A DNA stretch of 11,320 nt from Desulfovibrio sp. UBA6121 (GCA_002422505.1 DIVX01000005.1:1-11320), one strand, 5' to 3'; counted from the first letter of the stretch, positions 1 through 7,204 are shown. Notes: generated by a model from the sequence alone, not told the origin. Numbers and translations are program-made.

Positions 1-63
1 GGATTCGTCCGGGCCTTTTTGCGTTCCTGTAACAGCGGCGTCACACCCCGCGCCTACTACTTA

Positions 64-92
64 TTGACGCATCTACTAGCGAGGCGTATTTT
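64..92 (+). promoter_or_regulatory. Putative sigma-70 promoter of the histidine kinase gene
   Basis: TTGACG at 64-69 and TATTTT at 87-92 are separated by exactly 17 bases. A purine-rich AGAGAGG at 104-110 then lies seven bases before the ATG at 118. The expected transcription start is near 99, giving a very short leader. Bases 1-60 before it contain no gene I can support. The CGGGCCTTTTTG at about 11-22 could be the tail of an upstream terminator cut by the window edge. Confidence 0.55.
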
Positions 93-117
93 GTTGATAA
101 AGTAGAGAGGTACACAG

Positions 118-1266
118 ATGCCAAGCGCTTTGACAACGGCTTTCGCCTCACCAGAGCGCGTTGCGCCGGAAGACATCCTCGCAGAATACAAAACGTTCAT
201 CGGGTCGCACTGCCGCGCCTTCTTTGATACCCTGCCCACCATGATCATGGCCCTCAACGGGTGCCGCCAGGTGGTGTTCGCCAACCAGGCCACCGTTGAT
301 TTCCTCGGAAAGGACTCGGTGGAAGAGGTCCTTGGCAAGCGCCCGGGCGAGGCGTTCGGGTGCATCAACGCCGAGGTGGGGCCTGGCGGCTGCGGCACCT
401 CCAAGCATTGCCGCAGTTGCGAAGCCATTCGCGCCATCCTCACCGCCCTGGGCGGCGAACGCGGCCTAGGTGATTGCAAGCTGCTGCGACGCGAGCACTC
501 CATGATCGAGGGCCTGGATCTCAAGGTCAGCGCCTCGCCGCTGTACCTTGAGGAACGCACGTACGTCATCTACGCCATCACCGATGTGTCGCACGAGATG
601 CGCCGCCGCAGCATGGAACGCATCTTCTTTCACGATGTGCTGAACCTGGCCGGCGGCATCAACGGGCTGGTGGAGCTGCTGCGCGAGGACGCGGCGGCCA
701 ATGGCCCGTCGGACGAGCTCTTTGTGCTGAGCAGCGCCACCCAGACCCTTGTGGACGAGATCATCGCCCAGCGCGAGCTGCTCGCGGCGGAGGCCAAGGA
801 GCTGAAGCCGACCTACGCGCATATTGGCAGCCGCTCCCTGCTGGACATGCTCCAGCGCCTGTACGCCACCTCTCCCCCTGCCCAGGGGCAAGAGCTGCGC
901 CTGGGTCCCGGTTGCGACGATGTGCTGCTGGAGACCGACATGCGCCTGGCCCAGCGGGTGCTCGGCAATATGATCAAGAACGCCTTCGAGGCTGGTGCGC
1001 CCGGCGACGCCGTAACGCTCGCCTGCATGGATGAAGGCGAAAGCGTGCGCTTCACCGTGCACAACCCCGCCTACATCCAGCCAGGCATCCAGGAGAGCAT
1101 TTTCCACCGGCGTTTCAGCACCAAGGGCGCGGGCCGGGGCCTGGGGGCCTACAGCATGATGCTCTTGAGCGAGCGGTATCTTCAGGGCGCCGTCGGCTTT
1201 TCATCTGATGCCGCCTCGGGAACGACTTTTTTCTTGCTGCTTCCCAAGCAGCTTGGAAAAGAGTAG
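118..1266 (+). CDS. Cytoplasmic PAS-domain sensor histidine kinase with four-cysteine motif
   Basis: This is a 382-residue soluble sensor kinase, expected to autophosphorylate on histidine and pass phosphate to an unlinked response regulator. I see no signal peptide or membrane segment. Residues 32-156 form a PAS-type sensor. It contains Cys82, Cys92, Cys98 and Cys101 (C-x9-C-x5-C-x2-C around GCGTSKHCRSC), which could bind metal or a cofactor or sense redox state; that role is inferred. The phosphoacceptor region is FFHDVLN (His172). The ATPase domain has an N box (GNMIKNAFEA, 283-292), an F-box-like FSTKG (333-337) and a glycine loop GRGLGAYS (339-346). The usual D-x-G-x-G box is replaced by VHNPAYI (314-320). 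Such replacement occurs in PAS-kinases with an FxHDxxN phosphoacceptor. The ATG is preceded by AGAGAGG at seven bases. The SLOG-like gene follows 42 bp downstream on the same strand. The ligand and partner regulator cannot be read from the sequence. Confidence 0.85.
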   Translation: MPSALTTAFASPERVAPEDILAEYKTFIGSHCRAFFDTLPTMIMALNGCRQVVFANQATVDFLGKDSVEEVLGKRPGEAFGCINAEVGPGGCGTSKHCRSCEAIRAILTALGGERGLGDCKLLRREHSMIEGLDLKVSASPLYLEERTYVIYAITDVSHEMRRRSMERIFFHDVLNLAGGINGLVELLREDAAANGPSDELFVLSSATQTLVDEIIAQRELLAAEAKELKPTYAHIGSRSLLDMLQRLYATSPPAQGQELRLGPGCDDVLLETDMRLAQRVLGNMIKNAFEAGAPGDAVTLACMDEGESVRFTVHNPAYIQPGIQESIFHRRFSTKGAGRGLGAYSMMLLSERYLQGAVGFSSDAASGTTFFLLLPKQLGKE

Positions 1267-1308
1267 CTTCACGCCGTTTTGCACCACTGCTCCGAACAGG
1301 GGAACTCC

Positions 1309-1872
1309 ATGACCGATACCACGCGCACGACCCTTTTCTCCGGTGGAGCCGCCGGGAGCGAGGCCTCTTTCGGGGCCGCGGCCGAGGCCCACGGGTTGGA
1401 TGAGGTGACGTTCAGCTTCGAGGGACACAAGCCGCAGCGCCTGCGGGGTCTGCGGGTGCTTTCGCCCGAGGACCTGGCCCTGCGCGATGTGAGCGTGCAG
1501 TATGTGACGCGGCTTATGGGCCGGGGCTACCCCAGCCACGGGGATGAAGGCAGCTTCCGCGCGCTCATTCAAAGCATCTGCTGGCAGGTTATTTCCGGGC
1601 AGGAGGTGTTCGTGGTGGGCGAAATTCTGCCCGACCTGACCGTGCGCGGCGGCACAGGCTGGGGCGCGGAGTTCGCCAAGCTGTGCGACAAGCCCCTGTT
1701 CGTCTTCGACCAGCAGCGCCTGGGCTGGTTCCGCTGGGAGCCGGGCCGCTGGAACCCGGCGCGCAACCCGCTCATCAGCAAAACCCGCTTCACCGGCACC
1801 GGCACCCGCGACCTTACTGAGGCGGGCGCGCAGGCCATCTGCGACCTGTTCAGCCGCAGCTTCCCCCGCTAG
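1309..1872 (+). CDS. Hypothetical protein, SLOG/LOG-like Rossmann fold
   Basis: This 187-residue protein has no assured function. The N-terminal 30 residues look disordered. After them come a predicted strand-helix core with SFRALIQSICWQ (82-93) and a hydrophobic strand VFVVGEI (100-106). A glycine motif GGTGWG (114-119) is followed by AKLCDKPLFVFDQ (123-135), a tryptophan-rich patch W140/W143/W148, and GTGTRDLTEAG (163-173). Glycine-rich GGTGWG followed by KPL-VFDQ and G-TR-LTEAG resembles a SLOG-type nucleotide-binding family of mostly uncharacterised proteins; this is from memory of motifs. I chose the ATG at 1309 because AGGGGA sits five bases before it. A TTG 30 bases upstream would also be in frame but has no good ribosome site. 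It lies 42 bp after the kinase, probably in one transcript. Its stop codon overlaps the stop of the convergent methyltransferase gene by four bases. Confidence 0.7.
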   Translation: MTDTTRTTLFSGGAAGSEASFGAAAEAHGLDEVTFSFEGHKPQRLRGLRVLSPEDLALRDVSVQYVTRLMGRGYPSHGDEGSFRALIQSICWQVISGQEVFVVGEILPDLTVRGGTGWGAEFAKLCDKPLFVFDQQRLGWFRWEPGRWNPARNPLISKTRFTGTGTRDLTEAGAQAICDLFSRSFPR

Positions 1873-2516
1873 CTCCCAGCCTTTTGCGCCAGCAGGGCGT
1901 AGCGGCCTTTGTCGCGCCCGGTGGTGGGCGGATTGAGGAATTCGTCCATAAGCACCTGCAGGCCCAGGCCCCGCACTATGCTGCGCAGGGTCTGCGGCGG
2001 GTGCGAATCGTAGAAGAACTCTTCTCCAAACATCTCGTCCGTAAAGGGCGGGTGCTCCGAACCGCCAGACGTGAGCATGAGCCGCCCGCCAGGGGCCAGG
2101 CGGCACGCCATGCGCCGCAGCAGTTCCTGGTGCCGCTGGCGGGGGATGTGGAACAGCGCATCCCAGCAGATGATGCCTCGCACAGCGTCCCTTTCGCCGC
2201 CTGCTCCGCCAAAGTCATAGTCCGTCAGCGGGCAGAGCACCCAGCGTTCACCGGGCAGGCGTTGCCGCGCCAGGTCCAGCAGAACCCGTGACTGGTCTAC
2301 GCCGAGCACCCTGTGTCCGCGCGCCACCACGGCCTCGGCCATGGGTCGGCCTGCGCCGCAGCCTGCATCCAGGATCAGCGAGGATGCGGGCAAGCCTTCG
2401 AGCAGGGCGTCCAGAAAGGTTCGCTCCTGGCCAAAAAAACCGTTGCGCGCTGCCGCCCATTGCGGCCCTATGCGGTCATAGGCCGTCTGGTTGCGCTGTT
2501 CCTCAGAGCTTGGCAA
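1869..2516 (-). CDS. Class I SAM-dependent methyltransferase
   Basis: This 215-residue protein has a complete Rossmann-type methyltransferase core. Motif I is LILDAGCGAGRP (47-58), which binds S-adenosylmethionine. The ribose-contact acid sits in VLGVDQS (70-76). Motif IV-like IICWDALFHIP (115-125) is followed by LAPGGRLMLTSGG (140-152), the usual strand after the active site. The family is broad and the substrate cannot be told; a small molecule or a protein are both possible. I prefer a TTG start at 2516 because GAGGG lies six bases upstream, and this gives a 14-bp overlap with the end of the DUF1786 gene that suggests translational coupling. In-frame ATG codons further upstream would create a much longer overlap. 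It is the last gene of the csaA-DUF1786 operon, and its stop codon overlaps the convergent SLOG-like gene. Confidence 0.8.
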   Translation of the reverse strand: MPSSEEQRNQTAYDRIGPQWAAARNGFFGQERTFLDALLEGLPASSLILDAGCGAGRPMAEAVVARGHRVLGVDQSRVLLDLARQRLPGERWVLCPLTDYDFGGAGGERDAVRGIICWDALFHIPRQRHQELLRRMACRLAPGGRLMLTSGGSEHPPFTDEMFGEEFFYDSHPPQTLRSIVRGLGLQVLMDEFLNPPTTGRDKGRYALLAQKAGS

Positions 2517-3582
2517 ACAGTTCCCTCGGGCGCAGGGCAATGCGTTTTTGCAGGCGCAGGCCTTCCACAAGGCCAAAGCTGCCGGTGAGCATCATGTCTC
2601 CGCCGGGCGCCGGGAATTCCGCGCCACGGTCCTCCAGCATGGCCCTGCGCGGGCCGATGACCAGGGTCTCGGCAAAGCCCGCCGCCTCTTGGGGCAGGTT
2701 CAGGCGCATGGTCCCGTGGCCCCGGTCGTCAAAGATCTCTTCAAAGCTCAAGGAACCCGCGCGGAAGCTCGCCAGCTGCCGCCACAGGCGCTCCGCATCC
2801 ACAAGGCCGGTGTGGTGCTCGTACACGCCCCACACGCGCCCGCGGAACAGCAGGAAGGCCACGGTGTGGCTGTTGCCGATGTTCACCAGGGTAAGGCCCT
2901 TGCGCTCTGCCCGCGCGCGGATGGACGGCTCGAAAAGCCCGCCCAGCACGGCGGCTGCGCCGGTATCGGCCACGGGGCCGCCGCCGATGCTGCGCTGCAG
3001 ATCGGCCAGGCGGGTGAAGCAGGCCGGAACCTCCTGGTACAGCAGGCTCTCTGGCCTGCCCTCGGCCTCCAGCAGCAGCCGCTCCCAAAGCACAAAGCGC
3101 CCCATGCGGTTGCTCTTGCCGGGGTGGAAGCCGTGGTCCTGGGCGCAGGCGGCCACCAGGCCCGGCCTGGGCAGGCCCAGGGTTTCCAGGGCGCGCGCCC
3201 AGAAGGCAGGGTCGTAGTCCGCCGCCAAAAGCGCCAGCGCGCCGTCCGGGCAGTCCTCGCGGATCTCCACCCCGGTGGCGGCCAGGGCATCCAGGTCGTC
3301 CGCCAGGGAAAAGGCCGCAGCGCGCACGCAGGAAAAGCCCAGCCCAGCGGCTAGGTGGGCCTTCATGGCCGAGTGGAAGCCGCCGCCCATGTTGCAGCCG
3401 TAAAGGTGCACGGCGCGGCCCTGGGCCGTGGCCAGGCGGATGTTTCCGGCCAGCACGCGGGCCGGGGCGGGCAGCACCAGCTTGGGGCAGTTTTCTATCT
3501 CGCGGTCCGGGAAATACAAAAGCACGTCCTGCGTGCCGGAGCCGATGTCCAGGCAGAGGATGGGGGCGTCTGCTGCGTTCAT
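2503..3582 (-). CDS. DUF1786 family protein, actin-like ATPase fold (putative)
   Basis: This 359-residue protein opens with LCLDIGSGTQDVLLY (residues 9-23). That resembles the phosphate-1 loop of the actin/Hsp70/sugar-kinase superfamily and is the signature I associate with DUF1786, known mainly from archaea and some anaerobes. A second glycine-rich region, GLTLVNIGNSHTVAFLLF, lies in the middle-to-C-terminal part and resembles a phosphate-2 loop. Near the end MMLTGSFG could be the adenosine-binding glycine turn. The biochemical role is not established. Some database entries name such proteins pyruvate formate-lyase activating, but nothing here supports that. The start ATG at 3582 is preceded by GAGG at four bases, and this site overlaps the csaA stop region. 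The gene begins seven bases after csaA and overlaps the methyltransferase, so the three genes form one operon. Confidence 0.75.
   Translation of the reverse strand: MNAADAPILCLDIGSGTQDVLLYFPDREIENCPKLVLPAPARVLAGNIRLATAQGRAVHLYGCNMGGGFHSAMKAHLAAGLGFSCVRAAAFSLADDLDALAATGVEIREDCPDGALALLAADYDPAFWARALETLGLPRPGLVAACAQDHGFHPGKSNRMGRFVLWERLLLEAEGRPESLLYQEVPACFTRLADLQRSIGGGPVADTGAAAVLGGLFEPSIRARAERKGLTLVNIGNSHTVAFLLFRGRVWGVYEHHTGLVDAERLWRQLASFRAGSLSFEEIFDDRGHGTMRLNLPQEAAGFAETLVIGPRRAMLEDRGAEFPAPGGDMMLTGSFGLVEGLRLQKRIALRPRELFAKL
2523..2527 (-). promoter_or_regulatory. Ribosome-binding site deciding the methyltransferase TTG start
   Basis: On the minus strand GAGGG lies inside the last codons of the DUF1786 gene, six bases before a TTG at 2516. 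This supports a TTG start for the methyltransferase and coupling to upstream translation. Confidence 0.5.
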
Positions 3583-3589
3583 GGAGCCT

Positions 3590-3943
3590 CTAATGGATGC
3601 GCGAGCCGTCGGGCGCGTAGGCGTCCGGGGCCAGCAGGGTAATGTGCCCGGCCTGGGTGGCGGCGCCGAGCACCAGCACCTCGGAGCGGAAGCCCGCCAC
3701 CTTGCGCGGCGGGAAGTTGACCACGGCCACCACCTGGCGGCCCGTGAGCTCGCCCGGTTGGTACAGATTGGTTATTTGCGCGCTGGACTGCCGCACGCCC
3801 AACTCGCCAAAGTCGATCCAAAGCTTGTAGGCGGGCTTTCTGGCCTCCGGGAAGGCCTCCGCGCGCACAATGGTGCCCACGCGGATGTCCACCTGGAAGA
3901 AGTCGTCGATGCTCACGCTCTCGGCCGGTACTGGAAGGTCCAT
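3590..3943 (-). CDS. csaA: CsaA-type tRNA-binding domain protein
   Basis: This 117-residue protein is one OB-fold tRNA-binding domain, the usual size for CsaA (about 110). Diagnostic stretches are DFFQVDIRVGTIVRAE (14-29), a region ending in ITNLYQPGELTGRQVVAVVNF that spans residues 57-77, and GFRSEVLVLGA (84-94). The family is homologous to the C-terminal domain of methionyl- and beta phenylalanyl-tRNA synthetases. CsaA in Bacillus has been described as a secretion-related chaperone, while structural work shows tRNA binding. The ATG at 3943 follows GGAGG with four bases between. A nearby ATG at 3947 is out of frame. The long open frame extending upstream to 4309 is antisense to the hydrolase and not part of this gene. 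It is first in the csaA-DUF1786-methyltransferase operon. Confidence 0.9.
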   Translation of the reverse strand: MDLPVPAESVSIDDFFQVDIRVGTIVRAEAFPEARKPAYKLWIDFGELGVRQSSAQITNLYQPGELTGRQVVAVVNFPPRKVAGFRSEVLVLGAATQAGHITLLAPDAYAPDGSRIH

Positions 3944-3974
3944 GCATCCTCCGTGATGACAGGCAGTTTCGCGC

Positions 3975-4004
3975 ATGGTACACAAGAGACGGGGTTGCAG
4001 GCAA
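3975..4004 (-). promoter_or_regulatory. Possible promoter of the csaA operon
   Basis: On the minus strand TTGCCT (3999-4004) is followed after 18 bases by TACCAT (3975-3980). The spacing is acceptable and the hexamers are imperfect. The position, about 30 bp before the csaA start, is right for the only divergent spacer here. The -35 box lies inside the palindrome at 3998-4014. Confidence 0.35.
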
Positions 4005-4014
4005 GGCTTGCCTG
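3998..4014. promoter_or_regulatory. 17-bp perfect palindrome, candidate operator
   Basis: CAGGCAAG-G-CTTGCCTG is a perfect 8-bp inverted repeat around a single central base. It sits between the divergent csaA and hydrolase genes, overlaps the candidate csaA -35 box, and ends five bases before the hydrolase ribosome site. That position suits a repressor or activator site acting on either gene. It has no T-run, so it is not a terminator. Confidence 0.4.
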
Positions 4015-4018
4015 GCCC

Positions 4019-4024
4019 GGAGGG
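4019..4024 (+). promoter_or_regulatory. Ribosome-binding site deciding the hydrolase TTG start
   Basis: GGAGGG is placed seven bases before the in-frame TTG at 4032. The upstream ATG at 3975 has no comparable site, and the palindrome at 3998-4014 would then be coding. I therefore prefer the TTG. Confidence 0.5.
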
Positions 4025-4031
4025 CCTGCTT

Positions 4032-4937
4032 TTGGACACAGGATTCGCGCTTGGCGCGGCCATTGCCGCCCTGCTTTTTGTCCCCGCGCTTACCGGCGCG
4101 CTGGGCTGGCTGGAAAACCGCCGTAGCGGCGAGTCGGCCCGGCAGCGCGAACTACTGGGCGGCAACGTGGCCTGCGGCCTGGCGCGGGCCTTTGGCGACA
4201 GCGTATGGACCCTATGGCTGACCATGCTGGCCCTGCCCTTTGGCCGCGTAGCAGCCCGGCGAAGCGCCGCGCCGCGTTCTGCGCCATCTCCAACAACGGC
4301 ACAACACAACGCCCCGCCCCTGGTGGTGCTGGTTCACGGGCTGTACCACAACCCTGCGGCCTGGTTTGTGCTGCGCCGCAGGCTGGCGCGCGCGGGTTTC
4401 GCCCAGGTGCGCACCTATGCCTATGCGAGCTTCGGGCAGGAATTTGCGGACATCGCCGCCGGGCTGGCGGATCTGCTGCTGGAAGCCGGGCGCGAGGCCC
4501 CCGGCGGTCGCGTGGTCCTTGTGGGCCACAGCCTGGGCGGGCTGGTCATCCGCGCCGCCTGCGCCGATTCCAGGCTGGCCAGCCCTGCAGCCTGCACCCT
4601 GGCCGGGGTGGTGACGCTGGGCACGCCGCATCGGGGCAGCACTTTGGCCGGAATGTTCGGCATTGGCCGCCTGGCGCGGGGGCTTGCGCCGGGGGGGCGC
4701 ATCATCGCGCAGGTGCGTGCGCTGCCGCCGTGCCCCTGCCCGGCCTTGAGCCTGTACTCCCCCACCGACGGCATGGTGCTGCCGCTTTCCGGCGCGCTTT
4801 TGGACGAGCGTGAGCGGCAAGGCGGCTGGTCCGAGAAGGTCCTGCCGCCTACGAGTCATGTGGGCTTGCTGTATAGCGGTGCGGCCGCGCGCGAAACGCT
4901 GGCCTTTTTGCGCAAAGCGTGCGCGCAGCGGGGCTAG
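4032..4937 (+). CDS. Membrane-anchored alpha/beta hydrolase (lipase/esterase-like)
   Basis: With the TTG start this is 301 residues. The N-terminus has a hydrophobic segment (about 5-27) suited to a signal anchor. A second hydrophobic stretch (57-70) is followed by a proline/serine-rich linker. The catalytic domain begins at LVVLVHGLYHN (97-107), whose HG supplies the oxyanion-hole region. The nucleophile is Ser167 in GHSLGG (165-170). Candidate acid and base are Asp246 in SPTDGMVLP and His276 in TSHVGLL, so the triad is complete and in the canonical order. LGTPHRGS (197-204) is typical of lipase-like enzymes related to PGAP1 and triacylglycerol lipases. The substrate is probably a lipid or acyl ester, by inference. 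An alternative ATG at 3975 would add 19 residues. Its stop overlaps that of the convergent HEAT-receiver gene by four bases. Confidence 0.85.
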   Translation: MDTGFALGAAIAALLFVPALTGALGWLENRRSGESARQRELLGGNVACGLARAFGDSVWTLWLTMLALPFGRVAARRSAAPRSAPSPTTAQHNAPPLVVLVHGLYHNPAAWFVLRRRLARAGFAQVRTYAYASFGQEFADIAAGLADLLLEAGREAPGGRVVLVGHSLGGLVIRAACADSRLASPAACTLAGVVTLGTPHRGSTLAGMFGIGRLARGLAPGGRIIAQVRALPPCPCPALSLYSPTDGMVLPLSGALLDERERQGGWSEKVLPPTSHVGLLYSGAAARETLAFLRKACAQRG

Positions 4938-6520
4938 TCGCCCAGCAACTGGGCCAGGGCGGCCTTGAGTTCCTCGGGCTTGAAGGGCTTGGTGACGAAG
5001 GCGGTGACGCCGATCTTGGAGGCCACGTCACGCTGGGAGTTTTCGCTTTCGGTGGTGACCATGATGATGGGGGTGTCGTCGTAGCCCAGGGAGCCGCGCA
5101 GCTTGCCCACCAGTTCGATGCCGTCCATGACGGGCATGTTCATGTCCGTGATGACCACATCCGCGAATTCTCCGCTTTCCACGTAGGCGTAAGCTTCCTG
5201 CCCGTTGGAGGCCAGGAGGGTCTCAAAGCCCAGATCGGTGAGGATGCGCCGGTACAGGGCCAGCATGGACTTGGAGTCGTCCACGGCCAGGGCCTTGCGC
5301 GTGGCGGCCTTGGCGCGCGGCAGGGTGGCTGCGTCGGCGCGTGCGCGTGCGCTGCCTATTTCCATCAGCCGCTGGCTGAAGGCGTCCAGAATCTCCTGGT
5401 CTTGCGAAAGGCGCAGGGCGTCGATGAGATGGTCGCCCACGAGGTCGTCCTTGTAGAGCTCCTGGAAAAGCCGCAGCGCGCGCGAGGCGATGATGGCTCT
5501 GCAAATGCGCGGGCTGTTCGGGGTGCCTGCGGCAATGCGCTCGCTGATGGTTTTGAGCACGCCGGGGGCCGCGTGGCGCTCCAGGCCGGTGACCACGGCC
5601 ATGAGGATGAGTTCGTCGCTCTCCTCCAGCCCGTCCACCAGGCACACCAGGCCCTTCAGGGTGCCGATGCGTCCCAGGGCCTCGAAGGCGGCGTAGCGCA
5701 CGTTGGAATCGGTGAACAGCCTGGAATCAAAGGCCCGCACCAGTGCGTCGGCCCCTTTGCGCGCGCCGATGAAGCCTGCGATGTTGCAGGCCAGGATGCG
5801 GTCGTCCGTGGTTCCGGCGGCGTACACGGGCTCGATGTAAGGCAGGGCGGCCTCGCCCAGGCGCACCAGGGCGTCGGTGATGATGCGCCGCACCGTGGGG
5901 TTCTTGTGGTGCACATGCTCCACCAGAAAGGCGATGCTCGCGGGGCTGGCTATGGCCGCCAAGGCGTCGATGGCCTTCCAGGTGGTGAGATCGCAGCGCT
6001 CCACGTGGTCGCCTTGGCTGGCGGCGCGCAGGGCGTCCATGAGGGCGGGCAGGGCCAGAGGATCCTTGTAGACCCCGGCCATTTCCATGGCCATGGCGGC
6101 CAGCATGGAGTCTTCGTGGGTCAGGAAGGAGCGGAACACGCTCTCCGCCCCGGCGGGGCGTATTTTGGCCAGGGAGGCCAGAATTTCGATGAGCAGGTCG
6201 GGGTCGGCGTCGGTTTTCGCCATATGCGCAAGGGGCGCAGCGGCGGAGGCGAAGGCGTACTCGCCTGCGGTGCGGATGCACAGGGTGCGCAGGGGCAGGC
6301 TGGCGCTCGTAAGGCCGCCCACCACCGCCTGTTCGCTGCTGCCGAGCACGGCGTTGAGCGCGCCCACCACCATGTAGTCCACGCCGGTGTCGCCGGTGGG
6401 GGTCTCGAACAGGTCGATGAGCGCGGGCAACAGTTCCGGGTCCCTGCTTCCGGCGATCTCGTTCAGGACGGTGATCTGCTCTAGAAAATCCTTGTCCCGG
6501 AACCCGTCCAGCGTGGCCAT
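4934..6520 (-). CDS. HEAT-repeat protein with C-terminal response-regulator receiver domain
   Basis: This 528-residue protein joins two modules. Residues 1-390 are a run of paired alpha-helices with HEAT-like patterns (for example PELLPALIDLFE, DPLALPALMDAL, NVRYAAFEALGRIG), a surface normally used for protein-protein contact. Residues about 408-528 are a CheY-like receiver. It has the acidic pair Asp414-Asp415, the phosphoacceptor Asp459 in VITDMNMPVMDG, Thr489 in MVTTES and Lys511 in TKPF, so all key residues are present. No DNA-binding or enzymatic output domain is seen, so phosphorylation probably changes HEAT-mediated contacts. AGAGGA lies six bases before the ATG at 6520. CheX is encoded 38 bp upstream in the same direction and is a plausible phosphatase for this receiver. 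The stop overlaps the convergent hydrolase stop. Confidence 0.85.
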   Translation of the reverse strand: MATLDGFRDKDFLEQITVLNEIAGSRDPELLPALIDLFETPTGDTGVDYMVVGALNAVLGSSEQAVVGGLTSASLPLRTLCIRTAGEYAFASAAAPLAHMAKTDADPDLLIEILASLAKIRPAGAESVFRSFLTHEDSMLAAMAMEMAGVYKDPLALPALMDALRAASQGDHVERCDLTTWKAIDALAAIASPASIAFLVEHVHHKNPTVRRIITDALVRLGEAALPYIEPVYAAGTTDDRILACNIAGFIGARKGADALVRAFDSRLFTDSNVRYAAFEALGRIGTLKGLVCLVDGLEESDELILMAVVTGLERHAAPGVLKTISERIAAGTPNSPRICRAIIASRALRLFQELYKDDLVGDHLIDALRLSQDQEILDAFSQRLMEIGSARARADAATLPRAKAATRKALAVDDSKSMLALYRRILTDLGFETLLASNGQEAYAYVESGEFADVVITDMNMPVMDGIELVGKLRGSLGYDDTPIIMVTTESENSQRDVASKIGVTAFVTKPFKPEELKAALAQLLGD

Positions 6521-6558
6521 TTATGATCCTCTCTTACCTGGTTCCAGTGCTGGCTTCG

Positions 6559-7020
6559 CTATTCGAAGCAGAACTCGATGGTGAAATTGCCTGCGTCGGT
6601 CTCAAAAGGAATGGCCATGATGGGCGATTTGGCGATGTGCGTGATGCTGTGGTTGTCGCCCATGATGACGGTGGGGGTGGAGCCTTGCAGCACCAGGCCT
6701 TTTTCCGCCAGCCCGGCGCGCGCCTGGCCGGAGATCATGTTGGTGATCTCGCCCACCGCGTCCTTCACATCCTGGAGAATGTCCTGGATGTCGTCGCCCA
6801 GCATGTTTTTCACCATGGCCACGGCGCAGCCCTTTTGGAACGAAATGGATACGCTGCCCTTCTTGCCATCGCCTGTAAGGCCCACAAGGCCGGTCACATC
6901 GCCGGTGGCGATGGTGTTCTTCTTGACGAACGGTTTGCCCGGGCGCGGGGTGATGAACGCCATGGTGCCGATGACATCCATGGCCGCTTTCACAAAGGGC
7001 TTAGCAAGTTCCACATCCAT
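6559..7020 (-). CDS. cheX: CheX-like CheY-P phosphatase family protein
   Basis: This 153-residue single-domain protein matches the CheX/CheC/FliY phosphatase family. The catalytic signature E-x-x-N appears once, as Glu91 and Asn94 in AVGEITNMISGQAR (88-101). CheX characteristically has one such motif and works as a dimer, which fits the length. The N-terminal MDVELAKPFVKAAMDVI is also typical. The family removes phosphate from receiver aspartates, as in chemotaxis. Here the gene is first in an operon with the HEAT-receiver protein, and no other che genes are visible, so the target may be that receiver rather than CheY. AAGGAG lies nine bases before the ATG at 7020. I could not find a convincing promoter in the 184-bp gap up to the DUF554 gene. 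Confidence 0.85.
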   Translation of the reverse strand: MDVELAKPFVKAAMDVIGTMAFITPRPGKPFVKKNTIATGDVTGLVGLTGDGKKGSVSISFQKGCAVAMVKNMLGDDIQDILQDVKDAVGEITNMISGQARAGLAEKGLVLQGSTPTVIMGDNHSITHIAKSPIMAIPFETDAGNFTIEFCFE

Positions 7021-7204
7021 GGGGCAGGTCTCCTTCCGTGGTCATATCCCTGGGGTTGTCAAAGCCTTGCCTGTGGGCGGGTTGCGCCTGGGCAAGCGGC
7101 TTTCGGGGGCCTCAGGGGATGCGCGTGAGCGTGCACCTCTCTCCCTACGTTCCCTTGGGGGGCTAGGTCAAGTGCTTTGGCTTTGATGTCTCTTGCTTAG
7201 GCGG

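Noticed and set aside
3590..4309. A longer 239-residue csaA product
   Set aside because: The upstream extension overlaps the divergent hydrolase and lacks a ribosome site. The 117-residue form matches the family length and has GGAGG before its ATG.
4934..6484. A 521-codon plus-strand open frame opposite the HEAT-receiver gene
   Set aside because: It is antisense to a gene with clear receiver and HEAT signatures. Its glycine/histidine/alanine-rich composition is the typical shadow of a GC-rich gene.
7041..7062. Promoter of cheX from the minus-strand TTGACA at 7057-7062
   Set aside because: The nearest -10-like TATGAC is only 10 bases away, and nothing suitable sits at 16-18 bases.
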